Assembly (NCBI GenBank): GCA_029532415.1
Contig: JAQOTA010000041.1
Span: 1 to 64,000, forward strand
Direction of reading: 5' to 3'
From: Marasmius tenuissimus
Lineage: Eukaryota > Basidiomycota > Agaricomycetes > Agaricales > Marasmiaceae
DNA length: 64,000 nucleotides
The position numbers were made by a program, and so were the translations under genes. The notes beneath the pieces were generated by a model. That model worked only from the letters and a program-made list of their open reading frames with translations. It did no database searches and had not been told where the DNA came from. Below, one piece after another: positions 54,617 to 64,000 of the stretch. Each line of letters opens with the position of its first letter. Positions within the stretch are counted from its first letter, which is position 1.

Positions 54617-56789
54617 CTGTAGGGAGGGTAGTGAGTACACAGTCAAAGCGTTCCGGAGACCAGAGATTGGGTCCAGACTCCACACCTTGTGTTCGAAGAT
54701 ACGATTCGTGCGAGGGATATTCAGTCGCCAGTAACTTCTTTTAAGTAATTGTGGCTACTGCGGAGTACGTGAACCCGATGGAAGCTTCGAAGGTGCTACG
54801 AGACGCTTAAGCTCAAGCTCAAGCTAGATTCTCTCGGTTCGTGGCTAAAGCTGCGGGCGTCACTGTATCTCAAGACTCAGCCCGCCTCGATTGTCCAAGT
54901 CAGTAGAGAATATTCCTTTACCGTGAAAATGTGTCCTTGGTTACGGTTGCCGAGCAGGCTCAGGCCGACCTGGTCGACCAAAGAGCCAGGCAAGGGAGCC
55001 AAATAGAGATTCGCCACGAGTATAGGGTTCAGAAGTATGCTGCCGTAATCGACACCATTTTTATTGCGAGACCCCTGGGCTGTACGCTGGGTCTCTGGCG
55101 GTATGTTATCCTCTGTTCAGCCACTTTTACTGATTTTGAGGTGTGTCAAAGTGTTCTGGCCCACCTCTGGAATGTTTTGCTACCATAATCCGCTTTCTAT
55201 GGGAGTCAACCGGCCTCAACGTGGAACTAAGTCAAATTAACTCAAGCTCACATTTTCCAATATCCGGCAACCGTCAGGAAGCAAAACCATCTATTCCTCT
55301 GGGCTTTTGCCCAACAACCGAATGCGGCAAAATAAGTGTGTATCCCGACGGCCTGAAACGTGAAACGCATCATAGCGCGCCCGTCGCACAGCAGAAACTC
55401 ACCGTTTTTCTTGATTTTCCAGCGGACTTCAACCTATCTTAGCAGTGTAGGATTCTTGATCTCGTACTGCCGGAGGATCACTAAGGTCGTGGAGAGCTTC
55501 CCGACGAAAATTTTTTACCTTATCAATTTACCTTTCCTGTAGCACGTTGACTCCGATGAAATGCCAGACCTTCCTGATTCGGACTTGTCATTCTTCGTAT
55601 GATTTCTTCACGTTTTTCCAACGAATTTTGGGCTAATTTTACCTGTCTGAACTTGCCTTGTCCTCGCCAGAGGGATATTGAAGTTTCCCGCTGGTTTGGG
55701 GTGTCTGTCTGGCACCATTCCTTCCCCCCAGAACATCTCCCCTGATCGGAAGTTTCGTCAATTAACCTTCCCAAGATTGACTATCAGCAGATTACTATAG
55801 CCTGGGACGGCCTCTAGCCTGAGGTCGGCCTGAGCCTGCTCGGCAACCGTACTTGGTCCACGACGTTTTGCCTTGCATCTGGGTTCTAGTACAGTACCGC
55901 CACCGGTAGAAGACCATTTACCTTTCAAGAAACAGGGAGTCTAGGTATCTGTCGGCAAGTTGAGGCTTTCATCAAGGAGCTCAGGGAAGGGTAATTGAGC
56001 TGCTCACTTTGGATATTGCCATCACGTATTGAGTCTCACTGCCGATACAATAGTACCCTCTCCACCCTCTCCTTGTTAGCTGAGGCAGCACCTGTTAATC
56101 TCCAAGAGAGCCCGGATGTCAGCCATATGTATGTCATCAGGACGGTGTTGTTGGGGTCTAAGTGAGTGCTTGAGTGTCCCTGAGCCTCACGAGGCTTGAC
56201 TATTATTGTCCTCATGAGCGTCCTTGCATTCTAATAACTATTTTTGACACCACCTACCTCTGGCTTCATTGGAAGTCTGGAATAAGGCCCAGACGCATCG
56301 CATTTCTCGGTTTGGGAGACCGCGTGGGAGTTTCATACTTTCCTTGGCGTCATAACAACGCCCGAACCTGCAGTGTGCACCCAGTACCTGCCAGTACCCT
56401 TCCTTGCCCGATCCTCCTCCCACATCGCCTCGCTGTGTCCGTCATTCTGGAACCGAAGGGGCTCCAATGGTCAACACGGACTTGCCAATCCGAGACAATG
56501 GACGTTCCCAAGGAAGGACACAATTGGTGCGTCAAGTTTCTCTCTTCGACGCCAATCAGTTAGTACTTTTATCCATTTGACTGGGAGCAGCGACCGTACA
56601 GAAGCCTACAGTTATGAAAAGGTCAAGAAAAAAGGCAGTGAAGCGTTTATAGCAAGGCGTGCAGTTGGTGCGTACTGGTGCCACTTTTCTTGGCATCACT
56701 GATGATGACGAGCATATGTATTAATAGCGCCGACAAGACAAACGCCACAGTCTGAGTGTCTCAATGGTACGACACCGAAACTGATAGCG
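54617..56789. other. Long intergenic region with a spaced inverted repeat
   Basis: No gene recognised in about 2.2 kb. It contains the 30-bp inverted repeat listed separately. A run of CTCAAG/AAGCTC units lies near 54808-54822. The right end is the promoter of DUF6593 copy 2. Confidence 0.5.
54942..55851. repeat. Pair of perfect 30-bp inverted repeats, 850 bp apart
   Basis: The sequence at 54942-54971 (TACGGTTGCCGAGCAGGCTC plus ten more bases) occurs as an exact reverse complement at 55822-55851. Homology does not extend beyond the 30 bp on either side. The inside shows no long reading frame. This could be a small TIR element whose ends lie at or near these repeats, or two oppositely placed fragments of another repeat. 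Confidence 0.7.
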
Positions 56790-56800
56790 GCTATATAAAC
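56790..56800 (+). promoter_or_regulatory. TATA box of DUF6593 copy 2
   Basis: GCTATATAAAC, 52 nt before the ATG. Confidence 0.65.
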
Positions 56801-56841
56801 CAGACGAGGCGACGTGAATGAAACATTCAACCGACCACACC

Positions 56842-57503
56842 ATGGATCTCTTATTCACGAAAGACTCTTCCAGAAACACTACCCTTTCTCTCCCCTCTGG
56901 AGCTCCGGTCTACGAGATAAACACCCCTTCCCGATGCTTCCACACCGAGACTTCGACCATAAGAAAATACCGACCGGAAGGAGGTTATCAGGCTGACGAC
57001 ATTGGCGTCATCGAATTCCATAGCTTCCATACAGACATATGTCAAATATGGGGGAGGGATTTCCTACCTAAGAGCGCTTCAATGTGGAAGATGTACGTTC
57101 ATTCACGCACCGCACACAGACTTATTTGACTTACATATGTTCACAGAGCGTCGTCTTTCACTTCATCCAACGGACAGACCTACACATGGCGTCGCAAGTC
57201 GAGTACAGCTGTGGTGCGCCTCTATCCCTCAGGTTTCTCATAGTCAGAATCTAAATCGTTGAATAGTTGGAAGACAAATTCGAGAATAACGTTGCCATCT
57301 ACGACGAAAGTCACACAGGCTTTTTCAGTGGGAACCCTCGACCGGCGATGTTATCCATCTCGGCGGATGCGATGCACATCATCGACGAAGTTGTCTGTAC
57401 CTTCTTCTACATCGAACAGAAGGAGCAGACCCGCAGAAGAAACGCGAATAGTGCAGCGGCCAGTAGTGCAGCCAGCAGCGCAGCCGTTGCAGCCGCCGCC
57501 TAG
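56842..57503 (+). CDS. DUF6593-family protein, copy 2
   Basis: Three exons as in copy 1. Exon 1: MDLLFTKDSSRNTTLSLPSG, VYEINTPSRCFHTETSTIRK, then GVIEFHSFHTDICQIWGRDF. Exon 2: ASSFTSSNGQTYTWRRKSS. Exon 3: EDKFENNVAIYDESHTGFFS, RPAMLSISADAMHIIDEVVC, TFFYIEQKEQTRRR and a tail of almost pure Ala/Ser (SAAASSAASSAAVAAAA). An in-frame ATG eight codons upstream is possible. Unlike copies 1 and 3 it has an insertion at GGYQADDIG and more substitutions in the first exon. Function unknown; the family is confined to basidiomycetes as far as I know. Confidence 0.86.
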
Positions 57504-58389
57504 TAGGCTCAGGATTCCACTTCTGATACCAGTACAATTTATAGTAATGTAGCATTTTAATGAAAACCGCGATTCTACAGGTCAAATTTCTTATTCTCGT
57601 GCTCGACTACCTCCTCCCATCGAGCACTGATCCTAACATATCATCCGAGAGTCAACGATGATTTATGAATTAGTAATGTTCTTACAATGAACGACATGGT
57701 TTGAGGGAACCTCAAACCACGTCGTCCAGTGTGGCTGGAGTGAAGCCCCAATCTCGAGACGGCTCAAACGTCTCAGTATCAAAGAGGACTAGGATCAAGT
57801 TGGGTTGTCCAAAATATGGTCGGTGGTCGCCCTCCGGCCTGAAATGCACAGGGCGAGCGAATGGCGAGTTGACTGACAGGGAAACGTTCTTTGCGCGTTG
57901 AGGTGGCGTAGGATCTTCTGGAGCCGTTCAATGTTCATATCGGCTTGACGTCATAAACTCACCTTGAACATTCAGAATCACTCCCACTCCCTCGCTGAGC
58001 CTGTCATTCCAGTAGAACTAGGGCCAATACGTCTATGATCATCACAAACTTTCCTCTCAAAGTAATGGGAAATAGATTGAAGGAAGATCGAGAGATTGAG
58101 AGTGTTTTACCCTCTAAACGGTGCGTTCATCTTTTGAATAATTGGTACATGACTCGATTTGACACTTCCGTTCGTTCCGTTAGAATGAAGCTGTTAAGTA
58201 TGCACTGGGAACCGCTATAAAAGTTGAAAAAGGAGCATTTGCAGTGCGCTGCGTACTTGCCGCTGGTCAGCTCCACCTTTCATTAATCCTATTCATAGCT
58301 TCGTCACTGCTACAGCCAATTGAAATCGGACAGCTATATAAACTTAATGAGGTCGGAAGCGCGAGACATCAGTGCCTTCTCAAAGCAAT
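57504..58389. promoter_or_regulatory. Spacer with TATA box of DUF6593 copy 3
   Basis: GCTATATAAAC at 58333-58343 lies 57 nt before the next ATG. No other coding signal was recognised in the rest of the spacer. Confidence 0.6.
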
Positions 58390-59053
58390 ATGGATTTTTT
58401 GCTCACAGTAGAATCTACCGTCAACACCACCCTTTCTCTCCCCTCTGGAACCCCAGTCTACGAAATAACCACCCCTCTCCGGACTTTTCGTACACATACC
58501 ACGACAATAAGAAAGTATGAGCAAGAAGGAGGCGATCCGCATGATATCGCCATCGTTGAACTGCACTCTTTACACAAAGATGTATGTCAATTGCGAGGGA
58601 AGGATTTCCTACCGAAGAAGCCTTCGATGTTGAACTTATCGTACGTTTTTTTATGGAAGTTACTACATACATCTGACTTGTATCAATTCAGCTCGTTCTC
58701 CTTCACTTCATCGAATGGAAAAGAGTACACATGGCATCGCAAGTCGGGCACGCAGACTGTGGTATGTTGTTAATTCTCAGGAGTCAGAATCTTTGGACTC
58801 GCCCTGATACATCATTGCACAGTTGAACGATAAGGATAAGAATGCTGTTGCGACCTACGAGCAAAGCCACACAGGTCTGCGCAGCAAGGAACCTCGACCC
58901 GCAAAGCTGTCCATTTCAGCCGAAGTAATGGAAGTCGTTGACGAGATTGTCTGTACATTCACGTATGTCAAGCAGAAGGAGGAGATCCGTAAAAGAACCG
59001 CGCGCGGCTCGGCAGCTACTAGCGCAGCGACCTCAGTCGTCGTCGTTTCTTAG
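58390..59053 (+). CDS. DUF6593-family protein, copy 3
   Basis: Three exons. Exon 1: MDFLLTVESTVNTTLSLPSG, VYEITTPLRTFRTHTTTIRK, then LHKDVCQLRGKDFLPKK. Exon 2: SFSFTSSNGKEYTWHRKSG. Exon 3: NDKDKNAVATYEQSHTGLRS, RPAKLSISAEVMEVVDEIVC, TFTYVKQKEEIRKR and a tail GSAATSAATSVVVVS. Its exon 1 (GGDPHDI, CQLRGKDFLPK) is closer to distant copy 1 at 27 kb than to its neighbour copy 2, so the pair at 57-59 kb is not simply the latest duplication. The hydrophobic Ala/Val tail is shared by all three. Confidence 0.86.
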
Positions 59054-59248
59054 ATAGCTCACGATGTTCCTTGTGTGTCGAATGCGATTTGATTCCTTGG
59101 CGGAGGAACACACCCCCACCACTGTCAGTAGACGCGCCAGACCGCCTAGTCACTGTCCATTGGCCAGTGTGTATATCTTTGAATATCAATTTGGGTGCAA
59201 TACTGGAAACAGCGATTTTATTCAGGGCTCTTAGGATACATGCCAGAC

Positions 59249-61037
59249 TCAAACTCCTTGACCTCGTCCCCTATTGCCTCTCCTTGGAAGGGCGCTCCCC
59301 CCAGCCCCACCACTAACTCGGGGCTCTGAATCACCCGTAATTTGGGTGGCCGCAGGCACCGTCTGTGGTGCACCTCCGCGCGTGATAGGCTTGCCACGAC
59401 TGACGGAAGCCCTTCCTCTCGACCACGCGCTCCTCTTACTCCTATCGTCAGCCCGGGAAACTTCTGTTGTCTGAGGTGCAATGGCCGGTGCCTGCCCTAT
59501 AACAGCGTTACCACGACTGGGTGTAGCCCCACGTCCTCGTACTGGTACTGACAAAGTGTTTCCTCCTCTGGCTCTCGATCCTGTGCCTCCCCTGGTAAAG
59601 CTGGCAGTTGGAGCTAACCTACCTCGCGGGTACACGGGGATCGATTCCGTCTTTCTTGTTTCCTCTCGCATGGCCTCTGTCATTCCTCTCCTTAAACTGG
59701 CGGCACCTACTCGACCACGACCCCTAACAAAGATGGGTCCTCCACCACGCAACACATTTGCTCGGGATCCTCTGCCAGCTGTACCTGTTGGTCTTGCCAA
59801 TAGATTCGTGTCTCCTGTAGGTGGGGCTGCACCAGGTTCTGATGATGCTGACGGCACGGTCGTCTCCTTCTCCTCCGTTTTCTCTTTTCCCTTCTCCTGC
59901 TCTCTCTCTTTTTCTTCCTTCTTCCGCTTCTTCAGATCTTCGAAAAACTCCTTCCTCTGCTGCCAGTTCGGAACAATACTACAGACATGACAGAACCTTC
60001 GACCATGATTTGAGCCCCAGGTGTTTGAGGGGAATGACTTCTGCCCGAAACGTCTTCCGCAACCATCGCAAGGTCGCCTTGGCACTGCTGGATTGTATTC
60101 GAGGATTTCGAGGGGGAAAAATGGGTTGGATCGAAAGTGATCGTCCTTGTCGCGTTGCTCGTCTTTCCAGATTGTGACATAACGAAGGCTCTGGTGTACG
60201 AGGTTCTCATCGATGAGGTTCTGGCTCTCAAAGTGTGAAAGTAGAAGGTTGATGAGATACACGTCTTGCGCAGCGTAGAAGAGATGGGCCTCCGATAGTG
60301 GGCGTATCATCCACGAGTGGTGGTCCACTGATTGAAAGATCAGAAATATCAGATACTATTAGGTTACGGGCAAAAAATCAACGCTCACCAGTGTCCTTTG
60401 GCTTCTCTGCTAACTCGTTCGCCATCAAGCACGCTCCTAATCCGGTGAGGGGGTGAATGTGAATGTATTTCTCCCGCTTCGAGGGTGCTTGTGTTGCCTT
60501 AGGAGAGAAGAATCGTCCCAAGTGACGCATCCTGGCTTCTACGCTCTCTGTTCTCATCTTTCTCTGGACCTCGGCAACCTGCAGGTCTACGACGTTGTTC
60601 AACGTCGCCCCATAGCCAAACCAAATCGCGCAAAAGTCCATACGCCCGTCATAGACGACTTTCCTGGTCGTGGTGGATGATAGCAGATCGAACAGCGGCC
60701 CAAGCAACGTGGAGGGCTCTCCTAGTGGTACAAGGTTAACCAAGTCGAAGAGGAATGTCTTCGGAGGACTCGATGAAGTGGAGTATACGCCTCGAATCGA
60801 AATGATGGATAGTGCGCCGCCTTGTGCGCCTAGCTCCTCCCCTTCGCAGTCCAGGATCAAGGTGTGATATGTCCTCAGCTCGCTGATAGCTTTCGTAAGC
60901 CCTTCCTCGGTGTCGCATACGAAAACATCGTCAGGAAGTGTGAGATCTATGCTGTCGTTTTGCGCCGTAGAGATGCTGACGTTCTGGAGGTCATTCGCCA
61001 GGGAGGTGATGGGCATCGGTGAGCTTTCTTCGTCCAT
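59249..61037 (-). CDS. DEDDy 3'-5' exonuclease-domain protein with RGG-rich tail, copy 2
   Basis: RNase D-like exonuclease likely to act on RNA. Start MDEESSPMPITSLANDLQNV directly follows an ATATAG acceptor, suggesting an intron in the leader (donor GTTCGT near 61093). ExoI is LILDCEGEELGAQGG, ExoII KVVYDGRMDFCAIWFGYG, ExoIII LFYAAQDVYLINLL. The CxxC pairs CDGCGRRFG and CHVCSIVPNW follow, then a charged KKRKKEEKEREQEKGKEK helix and about 170 residues rich in RG/RGG (for example FVRGRGRVG, VPVRGRGAT, RRGNRGRGQGV), a typical RNA-binding tail. About 580 residues. Copy 1, 5 kb to the left on the same strand, shares the catalytic and CxxC parts only. The tail may have been gained here or lost there. 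Confidence 0.86.
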
Positions 61038-62196
61038 CTATATGCAAGTAATGAGCGAGGCGGTAGAGGTTAGCTCAGAGTAAGGGTACGAACCATCTTG
61101 GGAACTGGAATCGTTTGTCGAGGTAAACGTTGAGCAAGGAGGAAGAACACGTTGCTGACATGCTCTCAAATGCTGCGGGGGTAATAGTGGGGGTAAAGCG
61201 AAAGAGAAGCGTATTGTCAAACTGCCTGGCGACGGGGATAAGAATAGCTGATGAAGTCGAGTGACATTTCCCTTGAATTCATTCGTTGGTCAATATATTT
61301 CATTGACTGGCCACGGGCCGAAAGTACGTACTCTGGTACGAGAAAACTTTTCATGCCAGAGGTTCATGTACGGTAGATCTCTTTTGCACTATGTCAAAGG
61401 CAACGGAATCTTTGCTCGCTGCTGCGGCCGTGTCTATCGGTTCATCTGTCTCTCTATCAGGAGTTAATGTTTTGGTAGAGTTCAATAAGTAGTAGCTCAC
61501 ATGGGACTCCGATGCTGTAATCCAAGCGGAGGAGCGGCGAGATCTCCGACCTATTGTTTGATCTTCGTCCTGCGTATTTTTCGGAACCAAGACAAAGCAT
61601 CAGCCTCGTTTCATTTCAGCCAAGGTAGGTTCAGTTGTGATGTTGGTACTGACATGGGAAAGGCCTCTTCCGAGCTCTGGCGAAAGAAGAGTTCAGCCCA
61701 TCAAGCTTTGTCGAGCTCGCCAGTAGCAGATTCCATGACTTGAACTGGAACGGCAGCTCGTGCGTCGCGTGTTTCAAGACATGATCGTCAGACATCGTTT
61801 ATCTGCGTCGTTGTTAGGTGACCCACATTTTTGCGCGTAGATATTACACATACCTGAGATCAAAAGATCCTCTCTCTGAGTCACTGCAGCTTCGACTTGT
61901 TCTTGATGACCTTGTTCAATGGGGATTTATGCGCGGTAGAAACCGAAGATTCAGACTCTGGTTTTTATCCAGAGATGTCATTCTCTACAGTAGAAAATCA
62001 GTGCGGAGGGAAGAGTAGAAGATAAAGAAATTCGAGCGTAGCATTGTCTGGGCACTGGTGGATAAACACAGACGACCAAGTCAGGACAGTAGTGAGCGCA
62101 ATGCCAGAGCTGCGAGTTTGGTTCTCCGATCGGCAAATGCCGTAGGCATCTCCAGGTACAGTTTGCCTGCTTCGACCTTATTTCTACTCTCCCACT
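61038..62196. other. Intergenic with an unassigned coding-like patch
   Basis: Left end: promoter of the exonuclease gene. Around 61650-62000 plus-strand frames such as GLFRALAKEEFSPSSF and QLRLVLDDLVQWGFMRG look weakly coding but do not connect and match no family I know. Confidence 0.4.
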
Positions 62197-63946
62197 ATGG
62201 ACTCCGACAGTGAACTATCGCCACTTTCCGACCTGGAATACGATGAGCCGACTAAGCCTCAGAAAAAAGCGAAGGCCTCCGTGGAACCATTTAAGCTGGG
62301 TAAAACATTGAAAACTCCCCGAGCGACGACCTATGCTGCTTCAGCACTCCACGGTGTGTATCACGTTCTAACCGAGTCTGTCTTTCACTAAGGATATGTT
62401 GCAATGACAGAGCAGATCTCTGGAGGAAATATCGACCTCAATCCTGAGTATCAAAGAGGTATGTGTTCCAGCGACCTTTGTAACTCATGGGCTGCCTAAC
62501 TGCGACGTTCAACTAATCCAAACTTTAGATGTTGTGTGGTCGACTCAAAAACAGATCAGCTTGATTGAGTCGCTCTACAGGAACTGCTACGTGCCGCCGG
62601 TGATTTTCTGTGAGTTTTCCTGGTTTTTGATCTGTCCTCCTTTGACCGAGGTTTTTCTTGCCAGCTGTGCGGACGGATGAAGACGGAACCGAAACAAGAA
62701 TATGCATCGACGGTAAACAGCGTCTGACATCAATCCACTTGTACGATCCCACTCTCATTCTCTCAGGAAGTTATGCTAACATTCCCGACACCAGGTTCAT
62801 GAGTGGCCAGATTCCGTGTGAGTTCATCCTTTCCCTACTATTGATAGCGATCTCATGGTTAATGAGGTTTTTAGTCAAAGATCCGTGAGCTATCCCCCAA
62901 GATCGACGACTGTCTTTCTGACTTCGTGTCGTTTCTAGTTATACCGGCCAACAGCTGTGGTTCGCGCCGGAGCATGACAGCAGCACGGCAAAGGGCCCAC
63001 TTCTACCTGAAAAATACCGGAGCATCTTCTCTAACAAACAGATTGTTTGCGTTGAATACGAGGAGCTGCAGGCAACGGACGAAAGGGATATCTTCAAGGT
63101 TCGTAACTATGCCCTTCGCGACTAGTGTAAATACTCATGAAAGGATTTATAGCGTGTGCAGCTTGGAGTAATGCTCACAGCCGCTGAGAAATTCCAAGCG
63201 ATCTCAACCCCTCGGACCGATTTTGTCAGATATCTTGTGCAGAACTTCATGACACCCACAACACTCGGACACCCTGATATCGCTTATGATCATTCTCGCG
63301 GACGAGATTTCAATATGTTCGCAACTGCCATTTACGCCATATCGAAATGGAACAGAAAAACTGGTCTCAACGCAAGCATACATCACGATACCTTACGAAC
63401 ATGGCTGTCGGAGGGAAGCCCGGCGTCCGTCAAATACCTGAAGGGTGGAAAGACAGGTGGTACTGGGGTACCAGTTCCTGAAGGATTCAAAAGAGACATT
63501 ATCAAGACTTGTGAGACGGTTACTGTGCTCGCTACAACACGAAAGTGACTATTTCTGGCTCTAGCCATGCTCGCGACCCCTCGCTTACTGTCATAATCTC
63601 TTCTAGATACAACTTTCCGTTTCGCGCATCGGCTCAAATTCGACCAAGCCTCCCATTGCTCGAATATGCCGGTGCATTGATACTGGCATATGCCATCTAC
63701 ATCTCGCCGCCTCAGTCTTCGAACGGGAAGGTCTCATTGCGAACGTTGAGCTCGCTGTTCACCCTGTTGCGGTTGAGGCTACAGGCTGAGCACAGTGACT
63801 CCAGGGCTAACTCGGTATTTGGGAGGACGTTGGTGAGGATATGTCTCGAGATGTCAAGGGATCCACTCGGCTACCTGAAGGAACGGCGGTGCGAGCTGGA
63901 CGGGCTACATTTAGAGACAGATGTTCCTGTAGACCAGCCAGCATGA
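62197..63946 (+). CDS. DUF262 (GmrSD N-terminal/ParB-like) domain protein
   Basis: Fungal version of a fold best known from bacterial restriction and phage-defence enzymes. Start MDSDSELSPLSDLEYDEPTK, an acidic then basic leader. Through short exons the frame gives GGNIDLNPEYQR, DVVWSTQKQISLIESLYRNC, YVPPVIF and ICIDGKQRLTSIHLYDP. The DGKQR motif is the conserved nucleotide-binding or cleavage motif of DUF262. Later exons read PHKDPYTGQQLWFAPEHDSS-like sequence (exact join uncertain), IVCVEYEELQATDERDIFK, VQLGVMLTAAEKFQAIST and a helical C-terminal region from YNFPFRASAQIRPSLPLLEY to DVPVDQPA. About 480 residues. What the protein does in fungi is unknown; complete within the window. Confidence 0.84.
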
Positions 63947-64000
63947 CTTCAGCGCATACTATTATTCCTCGTGTCTACTGTGCACTCTTCTTTTTTTGAC

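Overview
The window is nuclear DNA from a filamentous basidiomycete, most likely an Agaricales mushroom. The genes are split by many 50-65 nt GT-AG introns, often with a visible CTAAC-like branch site. The families also point there: DUF6534 multi-span membrane proteins, DUF6593 proteins, etherase-type GSTs and a large set of stand-alone BTB/POZ proteins. I saw no rRNA, tRNA or CRISPR array. All exon joins were read by eye and kept only where a family motif runs across the junction.

Left part (1-24 kb), mostly single-copy genes: a secreted GH16 beta-glucanase (-), a membrane-anchored alpha/beta hydrolase (-), a bHLH factor (-), a 14-exon DUF6534 membrane protein (-), an unrecognised membrane protein (-), a CLIP-170/Tip1-type microtubule plus-end protein (+), three tandem etherase-like GSTs (+, the middle one frameshifted) and a proline-rich annexin (+).

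Middle part (23.8-41 kb), a fast-evolving gene cluster: eight BTB/POZ loci plus one relic fragment in both orientations, with a ninth at 48 kb. One gene carries two AT-hooks before its BTB domain. Two decayed relatives of that chimera lie nearby. A DUF6593 gene sits among them. Two copies of a terminal-inverted-repeat element (MITE-like, TA target site, internal 21-bp minisatellite) lie at 33.9 and 40.2 kb. One is inserted at the 5' end of an AT-hook/BTB pseudogene, and its empty site survives in the neighbouring duplicate.

Right part (41-64 kb): a cell-surface protein made of a duplicated ricin-B-like module with one membrane span, a G-protein alpha subunit, a decayed GH16-like relic, the ninth BTB gene, an FAD monooxygenase and an Old Yellow Enzyme. 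These are followed by the arrangement exonuclease / DUF6593 / DUF6593 / exonuclease, in which the first exonuclease has an early stop codon, and by a DUF262 gene at the right edge.

The genes do not form one pathway. The window reads as housekeeping and signalling genes flanking a birth-and-death cluster of lineage-expanded BTB, DUF6593 and GST paralogues with recent decay and transposon activity.
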